Origin: Meghimatium bilineatum
Taxonomy: Eukaryota; Mollusca; Gastropoda; Stylommatophora; Philomycidae
Assembly (NCBI GenBank): GCA_034231615.1
Contig: CM067298.1
Coordinates: 58,184,883-58,248,882 of the forward strand
DNA: 64,000 bases
Direction: 5' to 3'
The position numbers and the translations under genes were made by a program. Positions within the stretch are counted from its first letter, which is position 1. Each line of letters starts with the position of its first letter. Shown here piece by piece: positions 33,201-45,227 of the stretch. The notes below the pieces were generated by a model. That model was not told where the DNA came from. It was given only the letters and a program-made list of their open reading frames with translations, and searched no databases.

Positions 33201-33602
33201 AGCAAATGACAGGCCAAAAGTGAGGACTTTCATATATGACAGTTATGGGTATTACATTTTTTGTAAAATAAGACAGAAAAAGTGCATAACAAGAAGAATA
33301 GTGGAAAAAAATACAGTAACGATAAAATAGAGTTCCTTATCAATTCCATATTGCTCAATTTTTGGCTGGATATCTCAAACTCAACCACATAGACATGTGA
33401 TGCAATAATGCAGCACAGTCAACCCAACAAAAGTATCTGTAGTTTGGTTATCTCTGAACATACATACTGTGAATTTGTTCTTGGAGGTTAGTGAAATAAC
33501 TCATGCAATGTGATGTCTCAAACTGCAATTTGATCAGTCTTTCTTTCACAGAGCACAACGATTGAGTGGTAAATAAAGTAATGAAACATTTGACTGTGAC
33601 AC

Positions 33603-33750
33603 TTCTGCGTTTGTTCTCAAATTTCTGCAGATTAGCCGTTTGTAGTGCATAGAGAGAAAGAAATTGTGTCAATGTTTACAGCTCAACTGCCTATCTGCAC
33701 TTTATGGCCAAACACATCCAATTTCAGCATGGTCAATGAGTCACTTTTAC
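33603..33750 (-). mobile_element. SINE type A, decayed, minus strand
   Basis: 'cttctgcgtttgttctcaaa', 'ctgcagattagc', 'caatgtttacagct' and 'catccaatttcagcatgg' give the 3' half of type A on the minus strand. The 5' half is unrecognisable. Old. Confidence 0.65.
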
Positions 33751-33862
33751 TAGTGTTACCATATTTCCATTTTGCAAAAAGAGGACATTATTTATACACA
33801 AAAAAAAAGAGGATGCATTTTTATATGTAAAAGATATTACCGGTATATCTAAAAGATCCATA

Positions 33863-34020
33863 CTTCTTCTTCAGTGTTCATTCTCAAACTCCTGCTGGAT
33901 CTCTTTTGTAGGAGGACAATGGTCCTACTATATTTCCAGCAGGATTAGTCCAAAGAATTGAAATGAGTTGTGTTGCCATTTTATTTGCACCAATGGTCCG
34001 ACACATCCGTCTTCGGCGGG
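33863..34020 (-). mobile_element. SINE type B in intron 1
   Basis: Full-length minus-strand type B with the outer hairpin arms cctgctgga and tttccagcagg and inner arms taggaggaca/ggtcctact readable. Flanked by aaaagatccata (33851-33862) and aaaagacccata (34021-34032), a 12-bp duplication with one mismatch. Confidence 0.9.
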
Positions 34021-34032
34021 AAAAGACCCATA

Positions 34033-36859
34033 AATGTCACTAGACATATCTAGTGTAATGACTCAATGAAAATGCTGTAAAGACCAAGTGTAGCTAAACT
34101 TGCATGCAGTAGCTGGAGTCTGTGAAACAGTCTAGATTAACAAGAATCATCTTCACTATTGAGCCAGGAAATGTTTTGCTCTCAAATAGTAATGATGCTC
34201 TGTGATAGTGATTCTCTCAAGTAGTTCTGGTAGTTCTCTGGTATTTGAGGTGCTTTCAAGTAGTTGTATCAATGAAATGATGTTTTAAATGTTTGTGATT
34301 CTGCAACCTTTCACAGACTGTATGAATGTCATGTCAAGAGTACTATGCAGGTAGTGAGAGAAAACTGGTAAACAGATACAGAGTGGGTGTTTTAATTGCT
34401 GTACACTAAGGAATGTGTTGAGGAATTCTGAACATTTATTTATTGAATGATAATGTGATGTGAAATAGGATGATCTAACTTACTAGTTAACTATATAAAT
34501 CAGATTATAAGCTGATGAACATGAAATTAGGAATTAAAGCCACATGCTGGAAATGCATGTTTCTTTTAACCAATTTTTAACTTACTTTTAGCTGTGGAAC
34601 TCTCTAGAGCAGGGGTTAAGCCATTAACTTTGTGCTTAAGAGGTAGCATCTGTGAATCCTGTTCTTGTTTATAAAGTGGATTTTTTAGGAAATTCTGGTG
34701 ATTATTGATTGAAGCTGTGAAATTAATTGAAGCTATGTTCTATGAGTGATGCTCTCGTCAGACTGTGGACCGTGTCATTGAGAGTGATGGAGTACATATG
34801 TAACCTGAGTACAATCAAGGCAATCCTCTATGTGATTTAAACTTTTTTTTCAACCAAAGACAGCAGTCTATAATTGAGGAATAAGCCAGGCCTACAATGC
34901 AAGAGATTAAATTCTACAGTAGAATCCCTCTATAGAGCATTCTTCATTCGTTTCTAACAAATTTCCATATTTAATATTTTTTCAAAATCCCCACTTACTA
35001 TATTTATTCTTTGTACTGTATATACCGGTAGTTCTGGAAAGAATATGTCACTTGATATATTAAATATAGCAAGTTTCTGTTATTACATGCATATTTGTTA
35101 GTCCAGACCAAGTTGTTATAATGGGATTTGACTATAAATTTCTAAATCATGACTTTACTCTTCACTATCTTCTTCTGTGATCAAGTGTTAAACATTCAGT
35201 CTGATATTGGTCATGTATAGAGCCTCATCACTATTATCACAGTTTGATAATAATATTTGACAGTAATAGTTGAAATATTTAATTTGATAATTGGGACAAC
35301 TTTAATGCTCTTATCCAGCACTAATAGCTCATCATGGTGTTTAAAATCACAGTTTCAATGGTATATTATTTATTTGTAAATGCATTCATTTTACAGTTGA
35401 GTATTCATATAGATATAGAATATTCTGTTATATAAAACAAGGAAATATAAACATGTATAGCATAGTGAGCTTGAATTTTGCACTACTGTTTCAATTACTA
35501 GTGCAGAAAAGTTTACAGTCACCCAGCTGGGTATCCTGACTTTTTGGGAGAATTCAGAATAGTTGCCAGAACTCATGTGTAAATTCAAATTAATCAAGTA
35601 GCTAGAGAAAATGGACTACTGGCACATCAGGAAAAAATCCTAGTGACCACCATAGTTGATGATATGTAGGTCGTCACCAAGGCTGCTACTACATTACACT
35701 AATACGAGTTTTAGACACTTGACCTTTTTCGAGATTACCTGGGACACTTAGTCTATCCATGCCTAGACATCACAAAACTGTTCAAGCCAAAATATATAAT
35801 TAAAGAAACTCACATTTTGAAGAAATCTCTGTAGGAAATTAGTTCCAAGAATGTCATTTGTTCATACATTTCGCAATAACCAAAGCAATCATTTTAGAAT
35901 ACAATTACCTGATTTCTGTAAATGTCAAGTGGTTAAATATGGAATGCCATAAGTATTGAACCATTAATTTGTCACTTCTGGCAATGTGACTGCATGTTGC
36001 AAGAATTACCATTAAAAATATGTAAACATCTGCATACAGATAACTGTTTTTCTTTTCATAAATTTTGTTTAAAGAGAATGCAATTGGGATTGGGAAGTTA
36101 ATTTCTTCCTTTTTTTTCCTACCAATACATATCTATCACTGCAGTTGAGTTTATTTCTTTTATGACATGCTTATTATGGTTTTAGTGGTTCTATTCTCTC
36201 CTAATATAGTAAGACCCATAACCAATTAAGGTTGTAAAGATGCTACATTGGAAATAGCACACAAAAATCATGATCCATATTATGCTCATACTCCAATGGT
36301 AGCATTACAGGCAGAAATTTACTTGGTGCCACCATCTCCTCTCTGAAACTTCTCTTTTGGACAAGCGTTAATGACATTTTGCTGAAAGTTTTGTAATGAG
36401 TCTTTGACTTATGAAGGAAACATACAGTAAACCCTTCAACCACATTATATAAATACCGGTATATCATCTGGGCCAGAGTAAAATGTTTAGATGACAGGCT
36501 AGTGTCCAGCGAAGAGACCTAATAAATATTCAACTTGCAAAGATTAAGGTAATTTCTATATATGCAAACCAAAATAATTCAATTATGCTTTCAGTATAGC
36601 CAAGTGGAAGTTTAGGCTAAATGTTATGACATCAACAATATTTCAAGTATTTAAGAACTGATGTCATTAAATTCCGGACAGACTCAACAGTTCTCAGTCT
36701 CTTTTAGTAAATGGTGAAGAGTACCTGTATTTATGCTTATCATTCATGCACCTAATTTGACCTATCTCTCAACCTTCTCTACTTGAGTCATACTTGATCA
36801 TTAATTTCCTTGTCTCTTTAAATCTGATTCATCCAGTGAATTTTTGTTCTCCAATAGGC
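34033..36859. other. Intron 1, long stretch without recognised features
   Basis: About 2.8 kb of AT-rich sequence. The only hint of repetition is 34785-34835, which loosely matches 10105-10140. No exon with matching phase and splice signals was found, though a short exon could be missed by eye. Confidence 0.4.
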
Positions 36860-38060
36860 GATCCAGTAGCCCTTTCAAGATCTCGATTTTATTCATATTA
36901 AAAGTGCACTTGTAGCCAGCATGTCAGCTCACCCATTTCTGCACACTCCAGCATGACTTGAACATAGATCCATATTAGTTACAGAAGTGCAGAAATATCA
37001 ATGTATGTTGCCCATTCATGGCCTAGTCATCCGGTTTGGACTCTCCAAAGCATGGACTGAGAATCAGACACAATAATAGCTCTGTTCAGTTAGGTTTCTG
37101 AGTGCTATTGTAAGGCTGCTGTAACTGTCTCCAACTCCATTCTCATACTGGAGGATGTCACATCAGCTCTGCGCTTTAGCCCACAATCCTTTCTCTTACT
37201 CTAGCAGAGAAGCCCCATTTGGACTTCTCTATTCACCGGACCGATATGTCAGAGTATATGACTGCATCCTCACTCCTTGCATTGTCCTCTGTCAGTTGCT
37301 TTATTTTCAAGGTTAGCCTTCCGATTAACCCGCACCCTGCATTCCCTACCTAGGGTGATGATGACCTTCTGGTAGGCTGCCATGTTTTTACCTGTGTTAG
37401 TCAATTCTTCTCTGAGTATTGTCTTGACTGCAGTCACCAGCCCAGTTGTCCTCTCTTCTTGTACCATTCAAGACATCCCTCTTTTTAATTCTCTTTTTTA
37501 TGTCTACGTTTCTTTTTATTCTGGGCCATCATATGCCTAGAATTTATTGACAAAAATCTGAACATGTATCTCATGAGATGGAAGTATCCCTAGTACAGTC
37601 CAGAACAATTCACATTTCCACATTCTGGATATATTCCAGTCATTTGCATACTAATGAATACTAATTGATTATACAGAAGTGTGAGTAGCTGTTGTTGCAT
37701 ATGTGCAGAAGCCATTATTTTGAGAGCTGCATATCGGTATCCTCTCTTGCATCTCTGTAAGGTTTTGTCGACAGACATGAAACCCGTATGCCAAGCTGAG
37801 ATTGTATGTTACTCCAACGAACTTTAGTCTGTCAATTTTACATCTATTGATGGCAATAGTATGAAAGTTAGCTTTCACTATGTTATTATTAAATGAGTTC
37901 CACATTTGACCATTTCCTGCCTATTTGATCCAGTTCTATAAATGAGGATATTTGTGAATGTCAGTGTTTGCCCCTGCCACAATGGCTGTGTGTTGGCCAC
38001 TTTTGTTGTATAGATGTTAAACAGCACAGGTAACAATGGAGAGCACATTTTTTGGATGGA
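36860..38060 (-). mobile_element. RNase H-type LINE remnant
   Basis: The minus strand contains, in coding order, SPLLPVLFNIYTTKVANTQ (RT motif B to C region, catalytic box lost), HTIAINRCKIDRLKFVGVTY, GYRYAALKIMASA, and the RNase H pieces SSSMRMELETVTAAL and VSDSQSML-like 'LSPCFGES' in shifted frames, and a CSSHAGVCRNG histidine motif. Related to 17000-17864 and the 44 kb and 49 kb ends. Heavily mutated, inside intron 1. Confidence 0.65.
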
Positions 38061-38834
38061 CTGAATTCAATTCTGTAGACATGATTAACTTAAGGAGGGG
38101 GTTTTATCTAAAAAAAAAACACAAAAAAACCAAGGTCTTTTGTTCATTTTTGTGTGTAAATGTCACTGTTTGGCAAAAAAGTTAAAACTTTAAATTTTTT
38201 TTTGAAAAATCATCAAGAGGGTTTTTTTAACCTTTTGATTAAGTTTATAACGCTAAAAGTTATGTTAGATTTTCTACGGGAGTGATTTAAACCACCCCCA
38301 ATTCTCTATGGGTCTGCCTCAATTGATGACAGTATTACTACATTCTTCAGCTTTATGGCTGAGAAGTAAGAAACGTGTCTTGGACGGCCAATGTACCTAG
38401 TTTGATTTCAGATGTAAGAAGTTTAACAAAAAACATTGACAACCTACTGAAAGTCATTATTTCCCACAAATTCAAGGTTTTTTTTCATGAGTGCCTAATC
38501 AGTGGCTGACCATAAGCCACCTGACTATTATCGCCTACAGCACTTGCTCAGTTTCGATGGAACTATTCCTGGACCTTTGAAAAGCTTACACCCTGGTATT
38601 TTACATCTTTGTGGATAGAGAACCACTGAAGTAATTCTTATTTCGAATCCCAAATAATGATTGAGCCCAAAAACCTGGGTTTGCTGGTCAGGGGGTAAGT
38701 GATTTAACACTACACTACTGAGATTCCCATTTTATGACTGAGAAGTATTTTATGAGCTTATTATGTTTATTTGTATGTTCAATAAACAGCTTTTGGGCTT
38801 TACATATTATTTCCTGTTTGCCCATGTACTACAA

Positions 38835-39292
38835 GGGTCTAGAAGAGGACCAAAGAATAGTAATACTCCAACCTGCCATGCATGTAAGAGACAACTAATG
38901 TATAGAGCAGTGTTTACCAACTTTTTTTTTAACCATTCCCCACTTTAGTCTTTCTAAAATTTTGATGCCCATCTATATAATATACACATATTTTTTATAT
39001 TAAAAAATTGAATTGCTTCTAAATGAAGCCTAATTACATCGTGTTCAAATTGCCCCCCCCCCCTGAACAATCAAATTGGCCCCTTATGGGGCATGGACCC
39101 AACTTTGGGAAACACTAGTATAGAGTGAAATGTACTGCCACATCCATTAGGACAAAGTCATTCAAATGCAGTGCTTAAGTCAAGTGTGCCAGGCTGAAAG
39201 TTGCAGATATCACAGCCAAACTGTAAACCATTGCACAACATATTCACAACAATTCTCCAAACTGGCAGGAGTCTAAGAATGAATGGGAAAGA
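38835..39292 (+). mobile_element. SINE type A split by a MITE
   Basis: 5' part 38835-38907 ('accaaagaatagtaatactc', 'cctgccatgcatgtaagaga') and 3' part 39118-39292 ('aagtcaagtgtgccaggctg', 'aaactgtaaaccattgcaca') form one old type A copy once the 210-bp hAT MITE is removed. The tail has decayed to 'gaatgaatgggaaagaa'. Confidence 0.75.
38908..39117 (-). mobile_element. hAT-type MITE, copy 2
   Basis: 210 bp with ends cagtgtttaccaac and (reverse complement of right) tagtgtttcccaaa, flanked by perfect 8-bp duplications gtatagag (38900-38907, 39118-39125). The interior matches copy 1 at 17535-17741 in the opposite direction ('caatttgattgttcaggggg', then an AT-rich half). Non-autonomous. Confidence 0.9.
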
Positions 39293-39794
39293 ATAATTTA
39301 TTTAAATGACATTTTTTGGACATTTTAGCTGTAGTTATTCCCAAATATCATATCCTCAGTAATAGTATCTAGTAACAATTACTTAGGTCAGTCAATTCAC
39401 AAAATGATACTTGTTAACCATAAGAGCAATTAGTGTAACCTACTCTCACAATTTGAGTAAAGTGGCCAGCCAGTTTCTCAAGATTGCTGAAAATCTGACC
39501 TCTTCAGTTTTTCTTTAAAGAGTTGAGTTGCCCACTACTATTTTTTTTCAACCTTATCTCTAGCAGAATGCATCATCACAATGTTAACAGTCTCAAAATT
39601 AAATTAAAACAGTAATAAAATTGAATTTCTGTTATTGTAACTATTAATGTTTTTATTATAGGAAATACATCATGCAAATTTCTTGATGGTTCATGTTTAG
39701 AATAAACTTGTTGATATACTTATTTGTTAATTTTGTTTCTGGTATGTTAAGATACCATTGCTCTTCTGTTAATATCTATTTACATCAGTTTACA

Positions 39795-40255
39795 GTGAAA
39801 ATGAAACTTTATAACTCAATAGTACTTTCTATTGTGTTATATGGTTGTGAGAGTTTGACACTCATGGCAGACATAAAGAGATGTATCCAGACCTTTGAAT
39901 AGACGAATTCTGCAAATCTCCTATAGAGATAATATGACAAATGAGTATGTAAGAAATAAAATAAAGATACATACATGTTCCACAAGAACCATTACTTTCC
40001 AATAATGAAACAATGAAAATATGCTTAGTTTGGATATGTATGAAGATTAAGTTCTTTGTCAAAAACGATACTACAGTGAACACTCAAAGGGAGAAGATGC
40101 ATAGAACAAAGAACAGCATAGACAGACAGCATCACCTACAGGACAGGTCAAAATATATCCTCACTTGGTCAGCATCGTTGAAGATAAAAATCACTGGCGG
40201 AATCTGTGTTGATGCATCCAATGTGTTACTGATACGACCCTGACAGGTTAGGATT
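39795..40255 (+). mobile_element. LINE post-catalytic remnant
   Basis: MKLYNSIVLSIVLYGCESLT and a following DIKRCIQTFE, then (shifted) RDNMTNEYVRNKIK and, near the end, SIVEDKNHWRNLC match the C-terminal half of a LINE ORF2 (LYGCETWT ... TNxYVR ... WRxL). Stops and shifts throughout. Inside intron 1. Confidence 0.65.
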
Positions 40256-40406
40256 TTATAGATTAAAATACTGGTAGATAGAATATCTATTTGTTTGATC
40301 ACTCATCTTACATGGGAAGATCTCAGCAGTAGTGCACTAACATTGTGATTTCTACAAGAGAGTCAACAGAGTAATGCCATTTGTTTCTTTTTTTATTTGT
40401 AATCAT

Positions 40407-40542
40407 TTGTTCTCAATCTCCCATTGAATGTAGCTCTTGTAGCAGGACAAGCATCCTTATAGATTTCCAGCAGGCTATAATTCAGAGAATAGTAATGTTT
40501 TGTGTCACCATTTTATCTGTGCCAATTACCCGACAATCCGAT
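40407..40542 (-). mobile_element. SINE type B, decayed, intron 1
   Basis: 'gttctcaatctcccattgaa', 'gtagcaggacaagcatcctt', 'tagatttccagcaggctata' and 'ttttatctgtgccaattacc' follow the type B order on the minus strand. Tail lost. About 330 bp upstream of exon 2. Confidence 0.75.
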
Positions 40543-40868
40543 TTATAAATTTAAAAAAAAATCCAATTAACTTCAAGCAACAGATTTTGAAAAAACGTAT
40601 TGATTTCTGAGGGCTGTTTAACTTCTGCATGTGCACTTGGGACCTTTGTTTATCATTGCTCTCCAATAAAACTATGCTCTTGACCTCACTAACTTCTGGT
40701 CAGATGTCACGCTGGTGAGTCAAACACATGACCTTTAATGCAAGATATCAGTGTCAAACCTCAGTAATAGGGTAACCACAATATGAATAGCCATATTCAT
40801 ACTTATAGTGTTATTATGCATTTGAGACTTAACACTCTTTAAAGTATTGATTCCTATTTTATTTTCAG

Positions 40869-40984
40869 GTCATAATGAAGAGAAAGGAAAAATTAAAAAA
40901 TTATCTTTCTTCTACCGTCACTATGATTGTCTTGTTACATTTTACCACAATGGACATACAATAAATTCTTCCCTTGATTATAAG
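40869..40984 (+). CDS. Exon 2, extracellular propeptide-like
   Basis: A 116-bp exon with acceptor ttattttcag|GT (AG at 40867-40868) and donor AAG|gtaagg. With exon 1 it encodes GHNEEKGKIKKLSFFYRHYD then CLVTFYHNGHTINSSLDYK, open in the required phase and ending in phase 0. The peptide has no hit that I recognise by itself; its position between a signal peptide and the exon 3 motif fits the N-terminal part of a secreted metalloprotease propeptide. No TE similarity and no overlap with flanking repeats. Confidence 0.6.
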
Positions 40985-41312
40985 GTAAGGTATTATTTTC
41001 TTTCTAAATTGTGCAGTTGCTGGTTTATTTTAAGTCAAGTTATAATAATATTTCTCATCTTTCCTGACAGCTTTGTGTAAAATATCTGTTAATTGTTGTG
41101 GGAGGAACTAAGTCACACACAAAAATTACTGATATAATGTGAGATAAGGGGTGAAGGAGGAGTAATTAAATCACACAAAAAGTAATCATGTAGTATGGTG
41201 ATACGGAGTGAAGGAGGAACAAAATCACACATGTTAATCAAGGAATGTGAGGGTCACAATTTCAACAGAACATATAAAATGGAACAATATCACAGCTGCT
41301 AAAAACAGCTTT

Positions 41313-41502
41313 TGTTTTTTCACAGCTGTCCTCATTTTAAAATATACTGACATTATTTCTACTTCTGCCTTATGGAATTATGAATGAGAGTAATGCATCA
41401 ATAAAGCAGTCATTCTTCTTAATGAGGGAGTATGGAAACTGACCCATCCTCAACTGGTCTAATTACCATATAATTGGCTTGACATTGGAAGAAGTACATG
41501 AA
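41313..41502 (+). repeat. Dispersed repeat X, copy 1 (intron 2)
   Basis: About 190 bp matching 43144-43331 in the same direction: 'ggaattatgaatgagag', 'gagtatggaaactgaccc', 'ataattggct'. No coding capacity and no recognised termini. Copy 2 sits inside a LINE, so this unit appears to be mobile. Confidence 0.8.
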
Positions 41503-42588
41503 AGCACTCAGATCTGACTTCCCTAGTAATTGCCTCCTTGTGAATTTGTTAATTACATTTCAATTTGTAGTTAATATCTCACTCATTTTCATGCCTTATG
41601 CAAACATAAAAATATAAACTTTTATTTTTGCTGTTTATATAGTTATACTTGTGTAGTGTTAGTTTGTTAGGATTTGTTCAGGCATATCCATGTAGATTTC
41701 TATTTGTGGTTTGAACCATTTTAGCATATATGATTTTATTTTTAACAGAATAGCTTTTATGTTTTGCAAATTGGTAATAGCACATCTGATTTCAGCAAAC
41801 ATTTGGGTTTGGCTCATTTCCCTAACCCATGAAGTCTCCAAACTGTCTACAAGTGACACCTGCGTATAAACTGTGCTTTGATGGATGATGACCCAATTCT
41901 GGAAATGGTTTTACAAATTTTTACAAATGGGTCACTTAACTATGCTTAATGAGAAGTTGTTATTCATGCATTGTGCAAGAGAATCTCATGTTCCTTGTCA
42001 GCAGCTTTCTTCTTGTAAACAATACAGACCTTCATTGGTGTACAAAGATCAGGGGTATGGTTGTATATCCTAATATTAAGTACTTTACATTTTATATACT
42101 TTTAACTGGACACATGCACTGAGAACTTTATCTGAGAGTATACTTCTGGAAAGGGACATCATCTTAGTCATTAAAACTCAAATCGCTTAACACATGGCAC
42201 TCTTGGATTTTGTCTCATTTTTCAAATTCCAAATAAGGACTTACCATCAGTTTCTTTAGGATGATAGTTGTCAACTGCTGACCCATCTCTCTAGCAGTAT
42301 ATTCCAAATGTATAACTAACCTAGTTAGACTAGTTTAACATCACCTTAGATTCTTATTCTTCAATCATTTGTCTGGAACATACTTATATCTAAGTTTGTC
42401 TCTTGTATAAACTTGACTGTTTTGTAACTCATGCAGAGAAAGGTACATAGAGTTTTTCTTTCACTGTTGTTTCTTTGGGCCAGTGCATTTCATATTCCAA
42501 CATTCCTGAAAAATATGCTCTGCTCTCTGAGGTACCAGTCCAAATGTACATATGGCCATGTTGCAAATCGTGAACTTTGTATGCATGT

Positions 42589-42747
42589 TCCGCCGAAGAT
42601 GGATGTGTCGGGCTATTGGCGCAAATAAAACGAAGACATAACTCATTTCCATTTTCTGGACTACATCCTGCTGGAAATCTTGTTGGACCATTGTCCTGCT
42701 ACAAGAAAGATCCAGTGGGAGTTTGAGAATGAACGCTTAAGAAGAAG
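42589..42747 (+). mobile_element. SINE type B nested in the LINE
   Basis: Full-length type B (ccgccgaagatggatgtgtc ... gaacgcttaagaagaag) with the outer hairpin cctgctgga/tccagtggg. Flanked by tatgcatgt (42580-42588) and tatacatgt (42748-42756), 9 bp with one mismatch. The LINE peptide is continuous across the empty site (SHVY before, MHTKF after). Confidence 0.9.
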
Positions 42748-43143
42748 TATACATGTGACTTTGGAGTCTTGTGTCCTGTTCTGAGGTGCAGAATGACAAC
42801 TTGGTCTGGTCTGTTCAAATTTTGGTAGACATCTGTTGGAGTTGACTTTCTAATTGCTTTGATCATTTGTATCTTTTGATGGTGCATTATTGACACATCT
42901 AGTTGAACAGCTCCCTCCTTAGCCAGATGATCTGCTTTCTCATTTCCAGGTATTCCACAATGTGGTATTCACTGCGTAGCTACTGTATGTTAATTGCTTA
43001 GTTCGGTCAGTAGTATTTGCAGGTCTGGTATTTTTCTATACTGGAGTGCTGATCTTGCATCTGTTAGGAATACTACATGCTATGAACCAAGATTGGCGCT
43101 CAGCAGTTTTCGGTTGCCACCTTGATTGCCTAGAATCAGGAAG

Positions 43144-43331
43144 TTTTTTTTCACAGCCATCCTCATGTTAAAAATATGCTGACACTATTTCTTCTTCAGT
43201 CTTTTGGAATTATGAATGAGAGCAATGCATGAATAAAGCAACCATTCTTTCTGAATGAGAGAGTATGGAAACTGACCCTTCCTTAGCCGATCTAATTACG
43301 ATATAATTGGCTCAAGATTGGAAGAAGTATA
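43144..43331 (+). repeat. Dispersed repeat X, copy 2
   Basis: Second copy of 41313-41502, located inside the RNase H region of the minus-strand LINE at 42450-43770. It lies 1.8 kb downstream of copy 1 in the same direction. Confidence 0.8.
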
Positions 43332-43388
43332 CTTAATTATATATATATTCCTGCTCCTCCAGTTGTTTTATGCTTTCTCTGCTGACCA

Positions 43389-43390
<2 letters not shown>

Positions 43391-43484
<94 letters not shown>
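43391..43484. repeat. (TA)n microsatellite
   Basis: About 45 TA units inside the LINE RNase H region. Confidence 0.95.
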
Positions 43485-43487
<3 letters not shown>

Positions 43488-44089
43488 AATCCATATATAT
43501 TGTGGATATTTGTCATCCAGTAGACTGAGAGAAACTCTCTTATGTTGTACACTCTTCTATTCATTCTCACTGAAAAGGTATTTCAATGTCTGGATATGAT
43601 TAGTTAATCCACTATCCTGTCTCCAAGAGATTTTTCTCATTATATAGTATAGACTTTAGGGGTGCTGTAAACTTCAGGCAAGTCTGAGATTTTTCTACAG
43701 AGTCATTTGGTCTGATGGATAAATAAAGCTATTTGTACTTCTTTTCAGTCACCCCATCACTATTGTTCTCAGTGTTATTGGATATGCTGCCACTAGATAT
43801 AAACTGTATAGGACATAATATTTTGTTACTATTATTGAATTTTTAGACACACTTGTATGTTTCAGTAGTCTTGCCAAAACCACAGATGATGACATGATCT
43901 GCACTGCAAGTCTATGTCTATTGTTTACATGTGTTTTATTTCTGGTTTCTGTGAGTGTCTATTTTCTATTATGATATATTATTAGTTCCTGCATGTACTA
44001 TATCTCTAGTTTCTGCCTGTACTCCACATCTAGTTTACGCTTGTATACTTTGTCTAGTTTCTGTATGTATTCTATACCTAGTTCATGCA

Positions 44090-44790
44090 TAGATAGTTAG
44101 TTGTCAGATCATCATCATTGAAACTCATCTGTAAGCGCTCTTCTTCTGCATTCGTTCTCAAACTCCTGCAGATTAGCAGGATGTAGTCCGGAGAACGGAA
44201 TGCATTGTGCCATTGTTTGCAGCACTGCTGCGATATCTGCGCCTTTCGGCCTGACACATCTGACTTCAGCATGACTTTGGGTCACTGACCCTATATGGGA
44301 TGGGACAGCCAACTCCATCCCATAACTTCCTTAGTCGCCTTTTACGACATGCATGGAAGGTAAACAGTGTTGCTATTCTTTGCTCCCCTTTCGGGCCCCG
44401 GCAACACACAGGCGTGTAAGTGCTCTGATCTCCACTTGAGTGTATCCACCATTACACAGCAACCTGACAATTCCTATCCTCTGTATATTTAATAAATTTT
44501 TTCCAAGTCCACGGCAGTGTTCATTTCTGGTAATGCAGCATTTCAAGCCTTGTTCCTTCATTCTGAACATAGAAAAAGAATCATCACCCTCATTAATTTC
44601 ATTTCCACATGCTGTTTCTTGTAAGGAGTTCATATATCAGACTGATCTAGTCTCCTATCTCCCAACACAGTAGCAGTGCCCACAATCAGATCTGCTCTGT
44701 CTTTGCCTTGAACACTCGCATGACCCGGCACACAAATGAATGTGACACATTCCAACTTTGACTTCTCCACTGCCTCAAATCACTGTACAT
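44090..44790 (-). mobile_element. RNase H-type LINE 3' end, split by SINE A
   Basis: The minus-strand frame at 44640-44760 reads KLECVTFICVPGHASVQGKD and RADLIVGTATVLGD (RNase H C terminus, PGHA histidine present), then the linker with EGDDSFSMFRMKEQGLKC (44540-44600) and a GYTQVEIRAL end matching 8971-9020, then, beyond the SINE, 'aatgatgatgatctgacaac' and a (TAAC)-like end at 44092. Inside intron 2. Confidence 0.8.
44142..44414 (-). mobile_element. SINE type A nested in the LINE, intron 2
   Basis: Near-consensus type A with both GAAA-capped hairpins, gtaaaaggcgac analogue and tail. Duplication tgtaagcgctct (44130-44141) / tgtaagtgctct (44415-44426), 12 bp with one mismatch. The flanks align with the uninterrupted LINE end at 8929-9020. 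Confidence 0.92.
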
Positions 44791-45227
44791 GAACACAGCC
44801 CACTTATATTTTTCTTATCATACTCATTAAGTTGTTGAGGTACAGACGTGATTTACCTTCTGTGTACTCACCCATTTCATGGCCTTGCTCAATGTCATAA
44901 TCTATATAGTCATTCTGTTTATAGTCACAGTAAATGCTGTAGTCCATACATGTTTCTTTGTCCAGTTTCCGAATGTGCTCCATATCTATTATGTGCTATG
45001 TTTAATTTCTGCATGTGTAGAGAGAGTGTGCCAAATTTTTTCATGTATCCTATGTCTAGTTTCTACATGCTAAGTTTCTTCATGTATCTTATTTCTACGT
45101 GCATTCTATTGCCATATTATCTGTGTTTGTATTTCTAAGAATTATATGTGTTCTTGAATAAATTGATGGTAGTTCATGCCTGACGTGTCTGCATTGCTTT
45201 ATGTACTACATATTGTGTCTCTAACAG

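Larger units (their letters stand above)
42450..43770 (-). mobile_element. I-clade-like LINE, RNase H region, three interruptions
   Basis: Minus-strand coding debris. From right to left: [20 protein letters not shown] (43500-43600), a TA tract, a decayed 'DGSAEKA.NNGG' RNase H start (43345-43395), repeat X, VVFLTDARSALQYRKIPDLQ (43010-43080), NLNRPDQVVILHLRTGHKT (about 42780-42840), SINE B, then MHTKFTICNMAICTFGLVPQ and RAEHIFQEC. The frame order equals that of 24745-26705. All interruptions lie in intron 2. Confidence 0.85.
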
